From: Ignelater luminosus
Lineage: Eukaryota > Arthropoda > Insecta > Coleoptera > Elateridae
DNA length: 64,000 nt
Assembly (NCBI GenBank): GCA_011009095.1
Contig: VTPC01090436.1
Location: forward strand, 1-64,000
Reading direction: 5' to 3'
The notes under the pieces are model-generated. The model saw nothing but the letters and a program-made list of their open reading frames with translations. It did not search any database and was not told the DNA's origin. The translations under genes and the position numbers were made by a program. Positions 49,920 to 61,663 of the stretch are shown piece after piece (positions within the stretch are counted from its first letter, which is position 1; every line of letters begins with the position of its first letter).

Positions 49920-50632
49920 TTTTATGTTGGCCCATGCTTACATATTAAATTAATACAAACGTAAATAAAAAATCTTACAGAAAAGAATCCAGTCTTTACG
50001 TTATAAATGATTGATTATCACTATTTTGTTATGACCGTGTAGTTCAGTGACAACCATAGTCGCCATTTTAAGACGTTCTTCTGCTTGTATTGCCATCTAT
50101 TCCTATTGCAGTACATTACAGTCAGATGAACAAGAAAAATATTCAAAAAGTTCAAATGTACGAACTTATTTAGCCAAATCAGTTCTAAAACAGCATGTAA
50201 CAACAATCAATTCGATAGATATCCCTTTCTACTAGTTAAAGCATTTCTAAAAATAAAAAAAGTTAATATGTGAATGAAAAATTGGTTTATTAAAAAGACG
50301 TAATTTCTAACACATATGACTATATTATCATATATCTTATAGGGTACTTATATTTATCAACAATAATAAATAAGTTATAGTAAACATTAAACAATTTTTT
50401 TTATTTTACATAAAATAATGTAAATATTTCATTCTATACAGCTAAAATGTAGGCAACCCATCTAGCCACAAGTTTTTTATAACAAAATGAATGAATGAAT
50501 ACAAAATTTGCTACAAAATGGTTTGTCACCAATTTGGAATTTTTAAATTAATAAATCTTACCTTTTAAATTACATACATATTTACTTTCTTTTGTCATCT
50601 GTTATTCTTTTGATACTGCTAAGAATAAAATG

Positions 50633-51298
50633 CTTTTTCTACAACCGTCAAAAAAGGTTAGATTTGAGCATCGCCAAGGATATAGGAAGTTTATCATTTT
50701 TTCACATGGGCGCAAAATATATATTTTACGCACATAGGCGCAAAGAATATGTTTTACGCAAATAGGCGAAAAAAACAAAACTGACACATTAGGTACTCTG
50801 GGTACTCTGTTGCAAATTAATATTATTTTGCATTTTCATCGCACACTTGTTTTGTATAATTTACTTCAAGAAATCATATATACAGTGTGGAAAGTACTTA
50901 TGGAATATAATTTAGTTATTTTTGTATTAAGTGCGGGAAATCAGTGTTTTTTTATAGCGCATGAGAATGGCATTCGAATGCGCCAAAAAATTACTGATTT
51001 CACTCACGAAATGCAAACATTTTTTCTACCACCTTCAAACATTATTATATGAATTTTGAGGTAAATTATACAAAACAAGTGTGCGATGAAAATACAAAAT
51101 AATAAAGTATTAATTTGCAAAAATAAGTTGTTACCTAATGTGTCATTTTTGTTTTTTTTTCTCGCACATGTGCGTGAAACATATTTTTTGCGCACATGGG
51201 CGTAAAATATATATTTTGCTCCCATGTGAAAAAATGTTAAGCTTCCCGTATCCTTGGCGATGCTTAAATCTAACCTTTTTTTGACGGTTATAGAAAAT
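50633..51298. repeat. Foldback element with about 235-bp arms
   Basis: Arms 50633-50864 and 51061-51298 are inverted copies: ACCGTCAAAAAAGGTTAGAT outermost and TTGTATAATTTAC innermost. The arms contain repeated GGCGCAAAATAT-like words, and the loop is non-coding. Confidence 0.8.
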
Positions 51299-51969
51299 AG
51301 TATATTAAAATACAATTTGTAGAAGGCATCTATTCAAGCACGAATTTGAAATTCCGAAACGAGCCGCATAGCGGCGAGTTGAGGAACAAATGAGTGCTTG
51401 AAGGACCTTCTGCAACGAGTGTTTATACTATTTTTTCTATTTTGCCGCTTTATACCATTTTCTAAATTAAAAAATAAAAATTTTAAATCTAGTGGGCGGC
51501 TGTGAAAAAAACTTCTTTTTCATTGTTATTTATTAATTTGCTTTGTTCTTTGACGTATGACAGTTCAACGCTACCAACATCAATACAGTAAATTTTACTA
51601 GTCTATTCTATCACGCCAACGACTTATTCTAACATTCAAATGACGTCATTTGGGTGCTAGAATAGACTTATTCTAAACGCAAAATAGAAAAATATATTTT
51701 TTCACGTTCGTGAAAAAAAGTGCAACATTTTTCATTAATTTCCGTTTATAAAGGATGCGTTTGTTTCATCGCGATAGAAGCGTGAAAAAAAGTGCCATAA
51801 CGGTTCATTTTTTCACGCATTTGAGTGAAAAAAAGTATCATAACGTGTCATTTTTTAACGCAAAATATTTAAACACATAGGAGGCTGCCACTGGCATTTG
51901 TCAGAAATTAGAACGCATTGATGTGACGCATCGAGAAAGCCGTTATTGAAGTAGGTAGTTCTTGATTTT

Positions 51970-52279
51970 TATTACGAACGTGAAAAAAAGTTTTGTATGC
52001 AATTCGTGAGTAAAATTACTTTTTTTCACTCGGCGGATTTGCGCACTCGCCTACGGCTCGTGCGGCAAACTTTCCTTCTCGTGAAAAAAAGATACACTTT
52101 ACTCACTTGTTGCATAAATAACTATTTTATTACGAGAAAAAAAGTTTTGTGTGCAATTCGTGGGTAAAGTTACTTTTTTTCATTCGGCTGATTCGCGCAC
52201 TTGCCTTCGGCTTGTGCGGCAAACTTTCCTTCTCGTGAAAAAAAGATACACTACTCACTTGTTGCATAAATAACTATTA
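51970..52279. repeat. Two tandem copies of a unit of about 155 bp
   Basis: Each unit runs from TATTACGA through GCAATTCGTG, CACTCGGC or CATTCGGC, GTGCGGCAAACTTTCCTTCT to TTGCATAAATAACTATT. The copies are about 90 percent alike. Further GTGAAAAAAAGT words occur upstream (51713-51835). The ATAAATAACTATT end is shared with repeat family R1. Confidence 0.75.
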
Positions 52280-52556
52280 ATCTTAGTGTACAGAACATGT
52301 TTATGGATAAATACAAATTCCAGAATATAAAAACGAATTATCCACAATATGGGACGTAAATGGTATATAGATACGTCAAACCAGTTAATTTTGTATTAGA
52401 TAAAAAAATTAGTAATACGTTTACGTTTGTTTACAAAGCATTCTAAAGGAATGATGTAAATAATTTTCTATTGTCAAATAAGGTTGCCCAAACTTTAAAA
52501 GTACATGAAGATGCCCACTTGGTGGGCGAAATTATTTGATTAATAAACTTATGTAA

Positions 52557-52955
52557 TAGTTATTTACGCAATAAATGGGATACGCACATTATTACAGCAC
52601 AAACATGGAAATTGCGCAAACGAGGGCGTTAGCTAACGCCCTCGTTTGCGCAACCATGTGAGTGCGATAATAGTGTATCCCACGAATTGTGTACAAAATT
52701 TTATGTAGAACCGTTGAATTTTTTGCAAATGAAACCTTTTTTGCTGCTCTCAATCATGGACTAACTACTTTCGATCAAGATTTTGTGAATATTAATTCAA
52801 AGTAACAGCTGAATCTCAAAATGATAGCAACGCACTTAGCAACAGTGTACACAGTAAACAAATTTGAAAATATTATCGCACGTGTGCGGTAATCTGAAAC
52901 ATTACTATCCCAGAGAGTGCGATTTATAAGATATATCTCACGGCTGTACATAAAG
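52557..52955. repeat. Dispersed repeat family R1, copy 3, with a perfect 42-bp palindrome
   Basis: Colinear with copies at 32477 and 15779. At 52612-52653 it contains a perfect 42-bp inverted repeat centred on AGCT (half-site TTGCGCAAACGAGGGCGTTAG). The same position in the other copies is an imperfect hairpin. No coding frame. Confidence 0.8.
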
Positions 52956-54563
52956 GACTTTTAAAACTAATTTTGTCCACCCTAACTGATTTTATTTACT
53001 TCTTTTATTATATTTCTTATGGTATGTCAAAACTATATAGCATTAAAGTAGTATCTGTTATTGTTGTGGTGCGTTTTATTTAGTCTTATGATTTCAAATT
53101 AATATTTTTCTTTTCTATTTTAAATTTCATTCTGTAATAAATTATTCTCATGTGCTGTATAATACATAATTCAGGTAAAAAATGCGTTCCACCTTTAAAA
53201 TTCTATTACTGTTCTATTTAGAAAATAACATTTTGATACCGATAGTTAATGTAATAAATACGTCAGATTTAATCACGTGAGAAATACGAAGAAGAAATGA
53301 CGTCCCCGTGACGTCAATTATTCGAATTCGTCATCTGCGACAAAAAATGTCCAACTAATCACGTGAATCTGACGTTACTCTGCCGGCTGAGTGTCAGTCT
53401 TTTAAATGTTGTTCGCTGTATCACTGAAGTTTCTATAGAAAAAAATGTAAAAAGTCCTGAAAGTAGTATATTTATGAGCTAATATTTGTGTACAATATAA
53501 TGAAACTGATTATAATTCTCCTTACCATATAAGAATATAACAGCAATACAAAGTCAATAATGCACAGTAATAAAGTAATAACTTAGAAGAGCATACTCAG
53601 AAAACTACTACAACTGTTGATTTTATTCATGTCCAAATATCAATATAATATACATTACAATATATTGTTCGATTTTATTTTGTAATTCTGTTCGAATCTA
53701 TCAAAAGTATTAAATATAATGTAACTGTAAAACATATATGTATATTAAAACAGCTGAAACACTTGATAAAAATAGCATCTCTGCATTTAATTTAACTCTG
53801 AAAAACTTGGATGTACAAATTATAATAGAAATAAAGACAAACAAGTATTTTTCTTAATTAGCAAAGAAACTTCTATTACATCGTTTATTAAGTTCCTATT
53901 TTAAAATCTTTTAGAGAGTTTAGAGGTTATAAACACAAAATATTACAAACAAATCTGCGTTTAGGAGTAAGTAGCAATTAGCAGCGCTGTCAGTGAATGG
54001 TTCCTGGACGATCGGCAGCGAACGTCAATTTCCGTAACGGCAAAGGCAACACTTTTTAAAGCGTTTTCTTCGATACAGGCAACGCGTAAGACTGATTACT
54101 TGGATTACTACTCCTGAACAGAAACAATAAATCTTGCTATCCTATCAATTGTTTTTGTACCTTAATGATCTTAGCGCCATCTAACGGCCAACATTTTCTA
54201 TTCACCTGAGTTTACATGGAAAAGTGAAAATACCGTACCTGTATACATCTTGCTTAAGCCTAAGGCGCTGCATGTACATCAGGAACAAGCGCCGTCATGG
54301 AGGAAGGGGGTCCAATCGTCAAACTCATCTTTAGGCGTTTCCACGTACTCGGGCGCTAAATTGTTAACAGCCTAGGGCGGCCAATTGCCTTAATCCGACC
54401 CTGATTTCGAGATTTCTATTTTAGATCTTGGTTGTTTTAGATAGTCTTGCAAAAAAAAGTCAAGAAGCCTTAAATTTGGTGAACTCGATAGGCATTCAAT
54501 GTTTAAGAGGTCACTAGCAGTCTCATTCTCAAATGAAGTTAATGCGGAGCTATCTGACGGCAA
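52956..54563. other. Gene-free intergenic stretch
   Basis: No coding or structured repeat features are recognised. Short GACGTCA words cluster at 53296-53375. Confidence 0.4.
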
Positions 54564-54810
54564 CATATTGAAGGTTTAATATCAGAGGGGCATATTAACA
54601 GATAGTCAGTTTTTTTTTTATGTATGATAATGTATATTCCTTACTGCGTTACATAACATATAAGTGTATACATTTTTGACTCCTTTTCATTGCTTGCAGT
54701 ATAAATTACAAATATTTTATCTAAAAGTTTATTTATAAAGGTTTTCTTTTCTTCTCCTCTAAATTTAAGTGTTTCTTCTTACGCCCCTCTGATATTAGGC
54801 CTTCAATATG
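54564..54810. repeat. Short foldback MITE-like element
   Basis: 28-bp ends are inverted copies with two mismatches (CATATTGAAGG... AATATCAGAGGGGC against GCCCCTCTGATATT ...CCTTCAATATG). The middle is AT-rich and non-coding. Confidence 0.75.
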
Positions 54811-55718
54811 GTATGAGCAAGATGGTGCTTCATTCTACTATCTTGCTTCAGTTTAGAAATATATAAATGACGTATATTTAATTAGATTAATTGAGACGAT
54901 TGGGGGAAGGTAGAACTATCAAATTATTACGAATATCACTGCTTCTTGACTTTTCTTGCATCTAAACAGCAATATTGAAATATTGATTAACATTTTGAGC
55001 ATTTAATGTTATGCCCTTATATCAAAACTTATTAACTTTTAGTTTTTTTTTCTGTTACGTATCTAATGACCTAAACATGGATATTTTTAGTACAGATTTT
55101 CTTACGTTTTTATTATGTAACCTATGAAAGATTTTATGTTACCAGGGCCAGACTAAAACTGATAACAGTTTGGCAGCTATACTCGACATGAATGTGAAAT
55201 ATTAAAAGGCACATTTGACATTCCTTATATGGCGTCCTAAGCTTTAACCTTGTAGGGTATTTAAGAATGATGACAAACAAACACGTCAAAGCGTGTGCTT
55301 GCCAAAACAAGTTTTGTTTAATGCTTTGAACATTCAAAGCAATGCTTTGTTGATTCCCTGAACTGGCAGAATTTTAACTGAAACTCACTCTTAAACAAAT
55401 GCATGGCTGCCAACACTCCACCATTTTTCAAGATGTACTCTTAAATGCCTTATAATTGCCTTCTCTAATAAGAACAAGATGTTCTGATATTATCAGTTTC
55501 AGGATGTACAAATTCTTATTACTTAAAATACAGCAATCATACGATTCAGACCTACCCTGAAATTAGGTTACGGGCTGCCACTAAATACTGCTTATTGTTT
55601 ATTGGAGTTTGATATAGAAATTTTGTAACAAGAAAATTATTTATTATTCTTATCAGTTTATAAATAACAATATATTTTATAACAGATTTGAAAAAATTAT
55701 ATACATTGGAATTATTTA
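54811..55718. other. Downstream flank of UTP14
   Basis: AT-rich. It probably includes the UTP14 3' UTR on the minus strand just before 55718. Nothing else is recognised. Confidence 0.4.
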
Positions 55719-58700
55719 CTATTTTTTCTTTTTTAATAAAATATCTTCTGTCATAGGTTCAATAACAGTTCCCATTTTAGTTAGAACTGGTGGTCGAATC
55801 ATTTTTCTGAAAGCTGTTTCGGGAACAAAAGTGTTACCAATAGGAGCTCTAACACTAGCTTCAAAATCTTTTGTCTTCTTAAATGGAAATGGAACTTCAG
55901 ATACCATATGAGGTTTAATATTTTTATTAGCTTTTTCATTGATTATCAAATTTCCTTTATTATCATCTCTCCGTTTAAACTTTTTAGGAAACTTTACTAT
56001 AAATCGTCCTCGTTTTCGTTTTGACAGTTTAATACCAGTACCTCCCCAAGAGCCCCAACCTGGAAGAGTTAAGTTAATATCCTTAGGTTTATCCTTATCT
56101 ATTTCTGCTCGTTTATCTTTCTCAAATTCTGCAATTATATCATCGTCTTTAAATGCCTCTAACATGTCTACATTTTGATCCGCATTTTCCTCTTCATCAT
56201 CTAAATCTACTGCAAGTAAATCTGGAACTTCTGTATTTAAACTAATAGGCTTCACTTTTGCTATGTCATTTGGATCAATATTAGCTGTATTCTTATGTAA
56301 TTCTTTAGTAACAGGTTCATTACTCTTCAAGATTGTTTCTAATGCATCTAAACCATTTTTATCTTTCTGAAGTATGTTACCATAACTTTCCAATAGTGGT
56401 TCTTTTACAACAGGGCGTGTTGGAATAACATGTAATTTTAAAGCCGATACATTTTTAATTGGTTTAACTTGTAGTTTCTTTTTTCTTGTTGCTTGCTTGC
56501 TTTTATTATTAGTTTCCTCTTGTTGAAGTTCTTTTTTGAATGTTTCATATTTCTTTCTTAATTTTTTTTTTAAGTCAATTTTGATATCTCTAGTTGTAAT
56601 TTCATTATCATCACCACTTTCACCTACACAGTCTATTTCCCAATTTGATGTTCCTACTTTTATTTTACGTGAAGTATGTTTCGACCCTCTTTTCATACTC
56701 TTCTTCTGTTGAAAATTATTTTCTTCTTTTACATTTTGCTTCTTAATCTGCAATTTGGGATTGTCCTCTGCAATGTCATGATCTTTATTTATATTAGCCT
56801 CCACAAAATCATTATTTGTAATTTTATGTTGATCAAATGAAGAAACATTTTTATCATCGTCTTTACTGAACTCTTCGATTTCTTTATCCTTGTTTTCCCA
56901 AAACTTCCTATACCCACTAACAAATTCTTCTATTTCATTTGGGGTTTTATTTAAGTCTGTCCATGGATTGTTTCTATTAGCATTACCAGTGTCAACTTTG
57001 ATCTCTTCTTCAGGTTCTGATTCACTTTCATCTACTTTCAGTTTTTGTGTAAGTTCCCGACTTAGTGTCAACTGCTGTGCCAATGCTTGTCTGCTCTAAA
57101 AATTAAAATTTTAGTTGAATCATTTTTTAACTAAAAGAATTTGATTTATAATGAGCAATAAAGCGTTTGAACACCCTTCCATTACAGCAGAAGCTCGATT
57201 ATCTGAAATGCTGTAAACTGAAGCCATTAATCAGTTTTTCAGTTAATTTGGTACTAATAATGAACAATATGAAATAAAGGTCATATCTCCAAATAATACT
57301 GCGCCATCATTAAAGGTTGTTTCAGTTAACAGAGTTGAAATCTTACCATTTTAGTTAATCAAGCTTTTACTGTATCTAATAGAAATGTGGTTTTCCTTAT
57401 AAAACTCCTTTAAAAACATTGAAAACCAAAACAAGTGACTATCTTCCATTACGTAGGGGTTTATGGCACTTGCTGGTGCTTATACCATAAACTTTCTACT
57501 CGTTCAAGACAGTTTAATTTACACTCTAAATGTACACTGTGTTCATTTAAAAACTTTCCAGGCTTAATATCTCATAAACAAATAAAAATATCAAAATAAA
57601 AAAAAACATGTCAAGATATTAGGGAGGGAGATGTTAAAATGCACAGTTAACTCAATCGTAGAGGTCACTGCATTTGTTCACGCACATCTAACCTAAAAAT
57701 TTTAAATGGCACACCCTCACATGTGATGTATCATTGAAAAGGGAATAACAGTTACAAGCTTTTAGTCAAAGAAAAACACTAAACAGTAAAACAATTAAAA
57801 TGCATTTCTCTACTTGGGTACAGTGATATATATTTATCACTAAAACTAATCATTTTATACACCCTGTGTCTAAAAAGTTCGGTGAATGATATGGTAAAAA
57901 GAAAAAAACATGTTCCTAATGGTAAATACCTTTATTGACCTTCAAAATAATCTCCACCAGCCACAACACACCTCTGACAACGGTCGTATAACGCTTGTAA
58001 ACTGTTGGAGAAGTCTTGATGTGGAATCGTGTGTAGAATACCCGTTACACGTTGCTGAATTTCGTCGATGTCCGCAAACCGTGATCCCTTTAAGGCCTGC
58101 TTAAGACGTGGAAACAAGAAATAATCAGCAGGCGCCAGATCTGGAGAGTACGGTGGATGTTGCAAAACCGTGACGCCATGCTGAGTCAAATATTGTTGTA
58201 CCATGATGCTCGTATGCGAAGGTGCATTGTCGTGCAGTAACATCCACTTTCCTGTCTGGTACTTCTGTGGCCTAACGCGCCGGATGCGCAGTAACAAACG
58301 TTTGAGAACCTCCAGGTAGAATGTGGCATTCACCGTTTGGCCAGCAGGAACAAATTCTTTATGAATCATTCCGTCTTTGTCGAAAAATGCGATCAACATG
58401 GTCTTCACTTTGGATTTTTTCGGCACGGCATTTTGTTGGTCGCGGAGAAGACGGTGACCGCCATTCCATCGATTGTCTTTTCGTTGCGGGGTCGTACTGG
58501 TAACACCAAGACTCGTCTCCTGTAACAATGGAACCCAGAAAGGTTGGATCCCTGTCACACGTATCGATGAAATCGCCAGAGGTCTCACAACGTCTTGCTT
58601 TTTGTTCATCTGTTAGCATGTGCGGCACAAATCGCGAACAAATCTTGCGTTTGCCCAATTCTTCATGGACGATGGTCCCTACTGTGTCTTTGCTAATGCT

Positions 58701-60338
58701 CAATTCTTCTGCTATTAATCGCAGAGTCAATCGCCGATCGTTTGTTAGCAGCACTCGCACGCGTTCGGTGTTTTCTGGTGTCCTGCTTGTGCATGGCCGG
58801 CCTGAACGTGGTTCGTCCTCAACAGATTCCCTACCAGCGCGAAGGCGAACAAACCACTCATACACACATTTCCTACTCACAGCATCCTGCCCGTACACAT
58901 GCACCAACATCTGATGGGTTTCTGTCGCCGTTTTACCCAATTTGAAACAGAACTTAATGTTGTGTCGTTGCTCCATGACGCGTACTATTCGGGTCACTCT
59001 ATTAGACTGAATGCAATAAGCAATGCACAACAGTCTTCGAGCTCGTACCGACACAGTTCACGTCCAGACATGTTCGTGCGTGTCTACAATGGCACGCGAG
59101 CCTCTATCAAACTGTTAATACACAATTATGAGACCATTCACCGAACTTTTTAGACACAGGGTGTACCATAACTTTGGATCAAGTACGATGATTGTAATTA
59201 ATATTCCATTTTCAACGATGTATCACACCTCCACGTATGATATTTAAAATTTTGAGGTTGAGTGTATTATGAACTACTGTTGTACTGGTTTTTAAATTTA
59301 TTTTTTCTGGTTCAACCTTGCCAACTTTGAAAATTCATTTCGTTATCATGAAATACTTATCTTATTATTATTTAGTGAATTGCAACTTATTGGTTGAAAG
59401 CTAAGATGAATTGCAACATAAGAATCAAAAGTATTACATACGAGCCACATGTTTATTACCAATAAATTAATACAACTTACCTCTTTATCATATTTTGCTT
59501 GAACTTGTTTGTTTCTAGCCCATTTTCCTGTACTACGATGTCGCAGATCAGCTCTTTCCATTGCTCTCACTTTCTCTATTTCTTCCAATTTCTTTAAAGC
59601 TTCTTCTGGATTAGTCTTCTGCAGCAGCTCAAACTCTTTCATTTGCTGTTTTATCTTTTCTCGTCTTTGGATGCGATGATATTTTTTACTTTTGATCTTA
59701 CTTTGCCGTCTTGCTTTAGCTTCTTTATAACTTTGCACAGCTCTCACTTTTGCCATTTCCTTTCGACGTTCTATCATTTCTTGCATAGTTAGAGAATATT
59801 TAGGTTCATTTTCCAAGTTAAAAATCTCAACTTTTGGTTCTAATTCTTCAAGTTCCTTTTGCAGATCTGTTTTTAAACGGAATTCTGTAAAATTCTTATT
59901 ATCTTCTAATTTAACATTTGGTAGTGGAAATGATAATTGATTTGATGCTCGATTAGACGTAACAACGGCATCCCAACGATCTAATTGTTTCTTCACGCCT
60001 TCGAAAGCAACAGTTCTTCTTATTCGATCAGCTCTTGATTTTTCCAAGGGTTTCGGAAGTGTTTTTGTATCATGCTGAGCCTTACTTACTTTATTACCAA
60101 TTTCAACATGTTTAGCACGTTTCTTTAAGACCTTCGTTAGATCGTTCACATGAACAACGCCTTGCGTGCCAGTAATGGATTTAACTAGATTGAATTCTGA
60201 GATCTGTAAGGCAGGTTCGGTGCGACTTGGTTTCTTCAATTGAGGTTTTTTATTTAAATTTAACACATCGTTTACTAGCTGAGATCGTTTCTTAGAAGTC
60301 TTGGTGAAGCGATCGCGTAATGCTGACTTGTCTTTCAT
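55719..60338 (-). CDS. UTP14: UTP14, U3 snoRNP-associated small-subunit processome factor
   Basis: Two exons, 59481-60338 and 55719-57095, join in phase 0 for 744 residues, a normal length for UTP14. Diagnostic parts: SLTMQEMIERRKEMAKVRAV, the lysine-rich SYKEAKARRQSKIKSKKYHR, RHRSTGKWARNKQVQAKYD across the intron to SRQALAQQLTLSRELTQK, then an acidic, lysine-rich middle, GWGSWGGTGI, and VSEVPFPFKK with APIGNTFVPE near the C-terminus. UTP14 works in the nucleolar SSU processome, where it activates the helicase Dhr1 to release U3 snoRNA during 18S rRNA maturation. The only intron (57096-59480) holds a dispersed repeat split by a full-length mariner. The gene is divergent from the RpL19-like gene, about 690 bp between starts. 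Confidence 0.95.
57860..59163 (-). mobile_element. Full-length mariner transposon, 1304 bp
   Basis: Inverted ends of about 29 bp (CACCCTGTGTCTAAAAAGTT at the left, its complement at the right) are flanked by TA (57858-57859, 59164-59165). The single gene is on the minus strand. Length and structure are those of a complete mariner element. It sits in the UTP14 intron, on the same strand as the host gene. Confidence 0.95.
57932..58976 (-). pseudogene. Mariner transposase, DD34D, one frameshift
   Basis: The frame starts MEQRHNIKFCFKLGKTATET at 58976, continues through the paired helix-turn-helix region (SRKCVYEWFVRLRAG, DEPRSGRP, LTLRLIAEELSISKDTV) to the first catalytic aspartate in VTGDESW, the second in LLHDNAPSH, and the third in YSPDLAPADYF, 34 residues after the second. 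All three acidic residues are kept. The A6 run (plus-strand T6 at 58415-58420) is one base too long; otherwise the frame would be 348 codons, standard for mariner. The element is thus either very recently disabled or intact and misread. Confidence 0.9.
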
Positions 60339-61027
60339 TTTCTACCACAATTACTACGACTACAACCGCTACAACTTAACTTTGTTTTGGTTAGGTTTAT
60401 CGTATAGAGTTTAGAGGTTAGATAAACACATGTTCTATCGTTCTATTCGTTGTTGATACCAACCGCATTTACAGGTACCAACCTGGAGAATGCAGTTTAC
60501 TAGTTATAGAAGCCCCGAGAATTTGTATTTTTTAAATTTAAAAAAATCATAATTATAAACACATAATGTAAAGAATAATTAATTTCTTTCATTTTATAAA
60601 AAGTTTTTTATTTTACAGTAAAACCATATAAAACTAAAATATCATTTTATATTCGCAAAAAATAAACTTTAATCACAGTTAATAACATAAAATATGAAAT
60701 AGGGTTAAATTAATTATTAGTTGCATGTTTATTATTAATATTCGTAATATAATGAATAATTAAATAATAAACTAATAGTCTAGAGTCCCTAAGTGTATAC
60801 GATAATCGATTCTACAGATACTTTCAAAGTAGGGGAGAATATAGAGAATATGCGCACATGTTCTCCCCATTAAATTTCTAACTTCACATGCTGAATGCTT
60901 TATGCTGAAATCTGATTGGTCTGTCATACGCATTTATGTTGCGCCGATTGTGAGTGGTGTACTTTATTACGTTTGCTGTTACAAAAAATTAAAATATTGT
61001 GCAACATTTCTTATTGTTTTATACATA
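60339..61027. promoter_or_regulatory. Intergenic region between divergent UTP14 and RpL19-like starts
   Basis: The 689 bp between the two start codons must hold the UTP14 promoter. It is AT-rich except next to UTP14. No defined motif is claimed. The reading frame of the RpL19-like gene stays open upstream to 60902, but homology begins only at 61028. Confidence 0.4.
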
Positions 61028-61663
61028 ATGAGTAATTTACGTTTACAAAAACGTCTCGCAGCCGCTGTGAAGGGTTGCGGAAAAAGAAAGATATGGTTAG
61101 ATCCTAATGAAATCGCTGACATAGCTAACGCCAATTCCCGTCAAAACATACGTAACTTGATTCGCAATGGGATTATTATTTGTAAACCTGTGATAACTCA
61201 TTCCAAATATAGGGTTCGCCGAAACAAGATAGCCAACTTGAAAGGTCGTCACTGTGGTTTTGGCAAACGTAAGGGTACTGCTGAAGCACGCACACCAAAG
61301 AAAATATTATGGAAAAATCGCATGCAAGTGTTACGACGCTTATTGAAGAAGTATCGTGATTCAAAAAAGATTGACAAGCACATGCACAATAAATTGTATT
61401 GGCAAGTCAAAGGTAACATGTTCAAAAATAAGCGTGTTCTGATGGAACACATCTTCAAGAAGAAAGCTGAAATTGCACGCGCCAAAATGCTAGCTGATCA
61501 AGCAGACGTGTATCGACGCAAAGCTAAGCAAATTCGTAAACGCAGGGAGGAACGTGTGGCCCAGAAAAAAGCTGAAGCTCTGAAGTTATGTGATGAAGAA
61601 GCTGCTAAAGAAGACGGGAAAGAAAAGGAAAACGTTAAGGAAAAAGGACATAAATATAAATAA
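61028..61663 (+). CDS. RpL19: Ribosomal protein L19 (eL19), intronless divergent copy
   Basis: The single exon encodes 211 residues from [19 protein letters not shown]. Conserved eL19 blocks follow: [68 protein letters not shown] and a basic helix ([19 protein letters not shown]). eL19 is a large-subunit protein near the exit tunnel that also bridges the subunits. Compared with the sequence I remember for insects, normally near-invariant positions differ: [13 protein letters not shown] where VRKNTEARRKGRH is usual, RNGIIICKP for KDGLIIKKP, and a longer lysine/glutamate tail. Lack of introns plus this divergence suggests an old retrocopy that has kept its frame and may be expressed. AATAAA follows at about 61706. 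Confidence 0.88.
   Translation: MSNLRLQKRLAAAVKGCGKRKIWLDPNEIADIANANSRQNIRNLIRNGIIICKPVITHSKYRVRRNKIANLKGRHCGFGKRKGTAEARTPKKILWKNRMQVLRRLLKKYRDSKKIDKHMHNKLYWQVKGNMFKNKRVLMEHIFKKKAEIARAKMLADQADVYRRKAKQIRKRREERVAQKKAEALKLCDEEAAKEDGKEKENVKEKGHKYK

Larger units (their letters stand above)
57540..59300. repeat. Older dispersed repeat split by the mariner insertion
   Basis: The left half (57540-57857) and right half (59166-59300) together match the order of the element in the CTC1-like intron (7260-7830): AAAACTTTCCA, GTTAACTC, ATTTTAAATGGCA, then ACTTTGGATCAAGTA and TTTTGAGGTTGAG. The mariner lies between the halves, so this repeat was here first. Confidence 0.65.

Noticed and set aside
58528-58914. 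Plus-strand open frames across the mariner
   Set aside because: Antisense shadows of the transposase.
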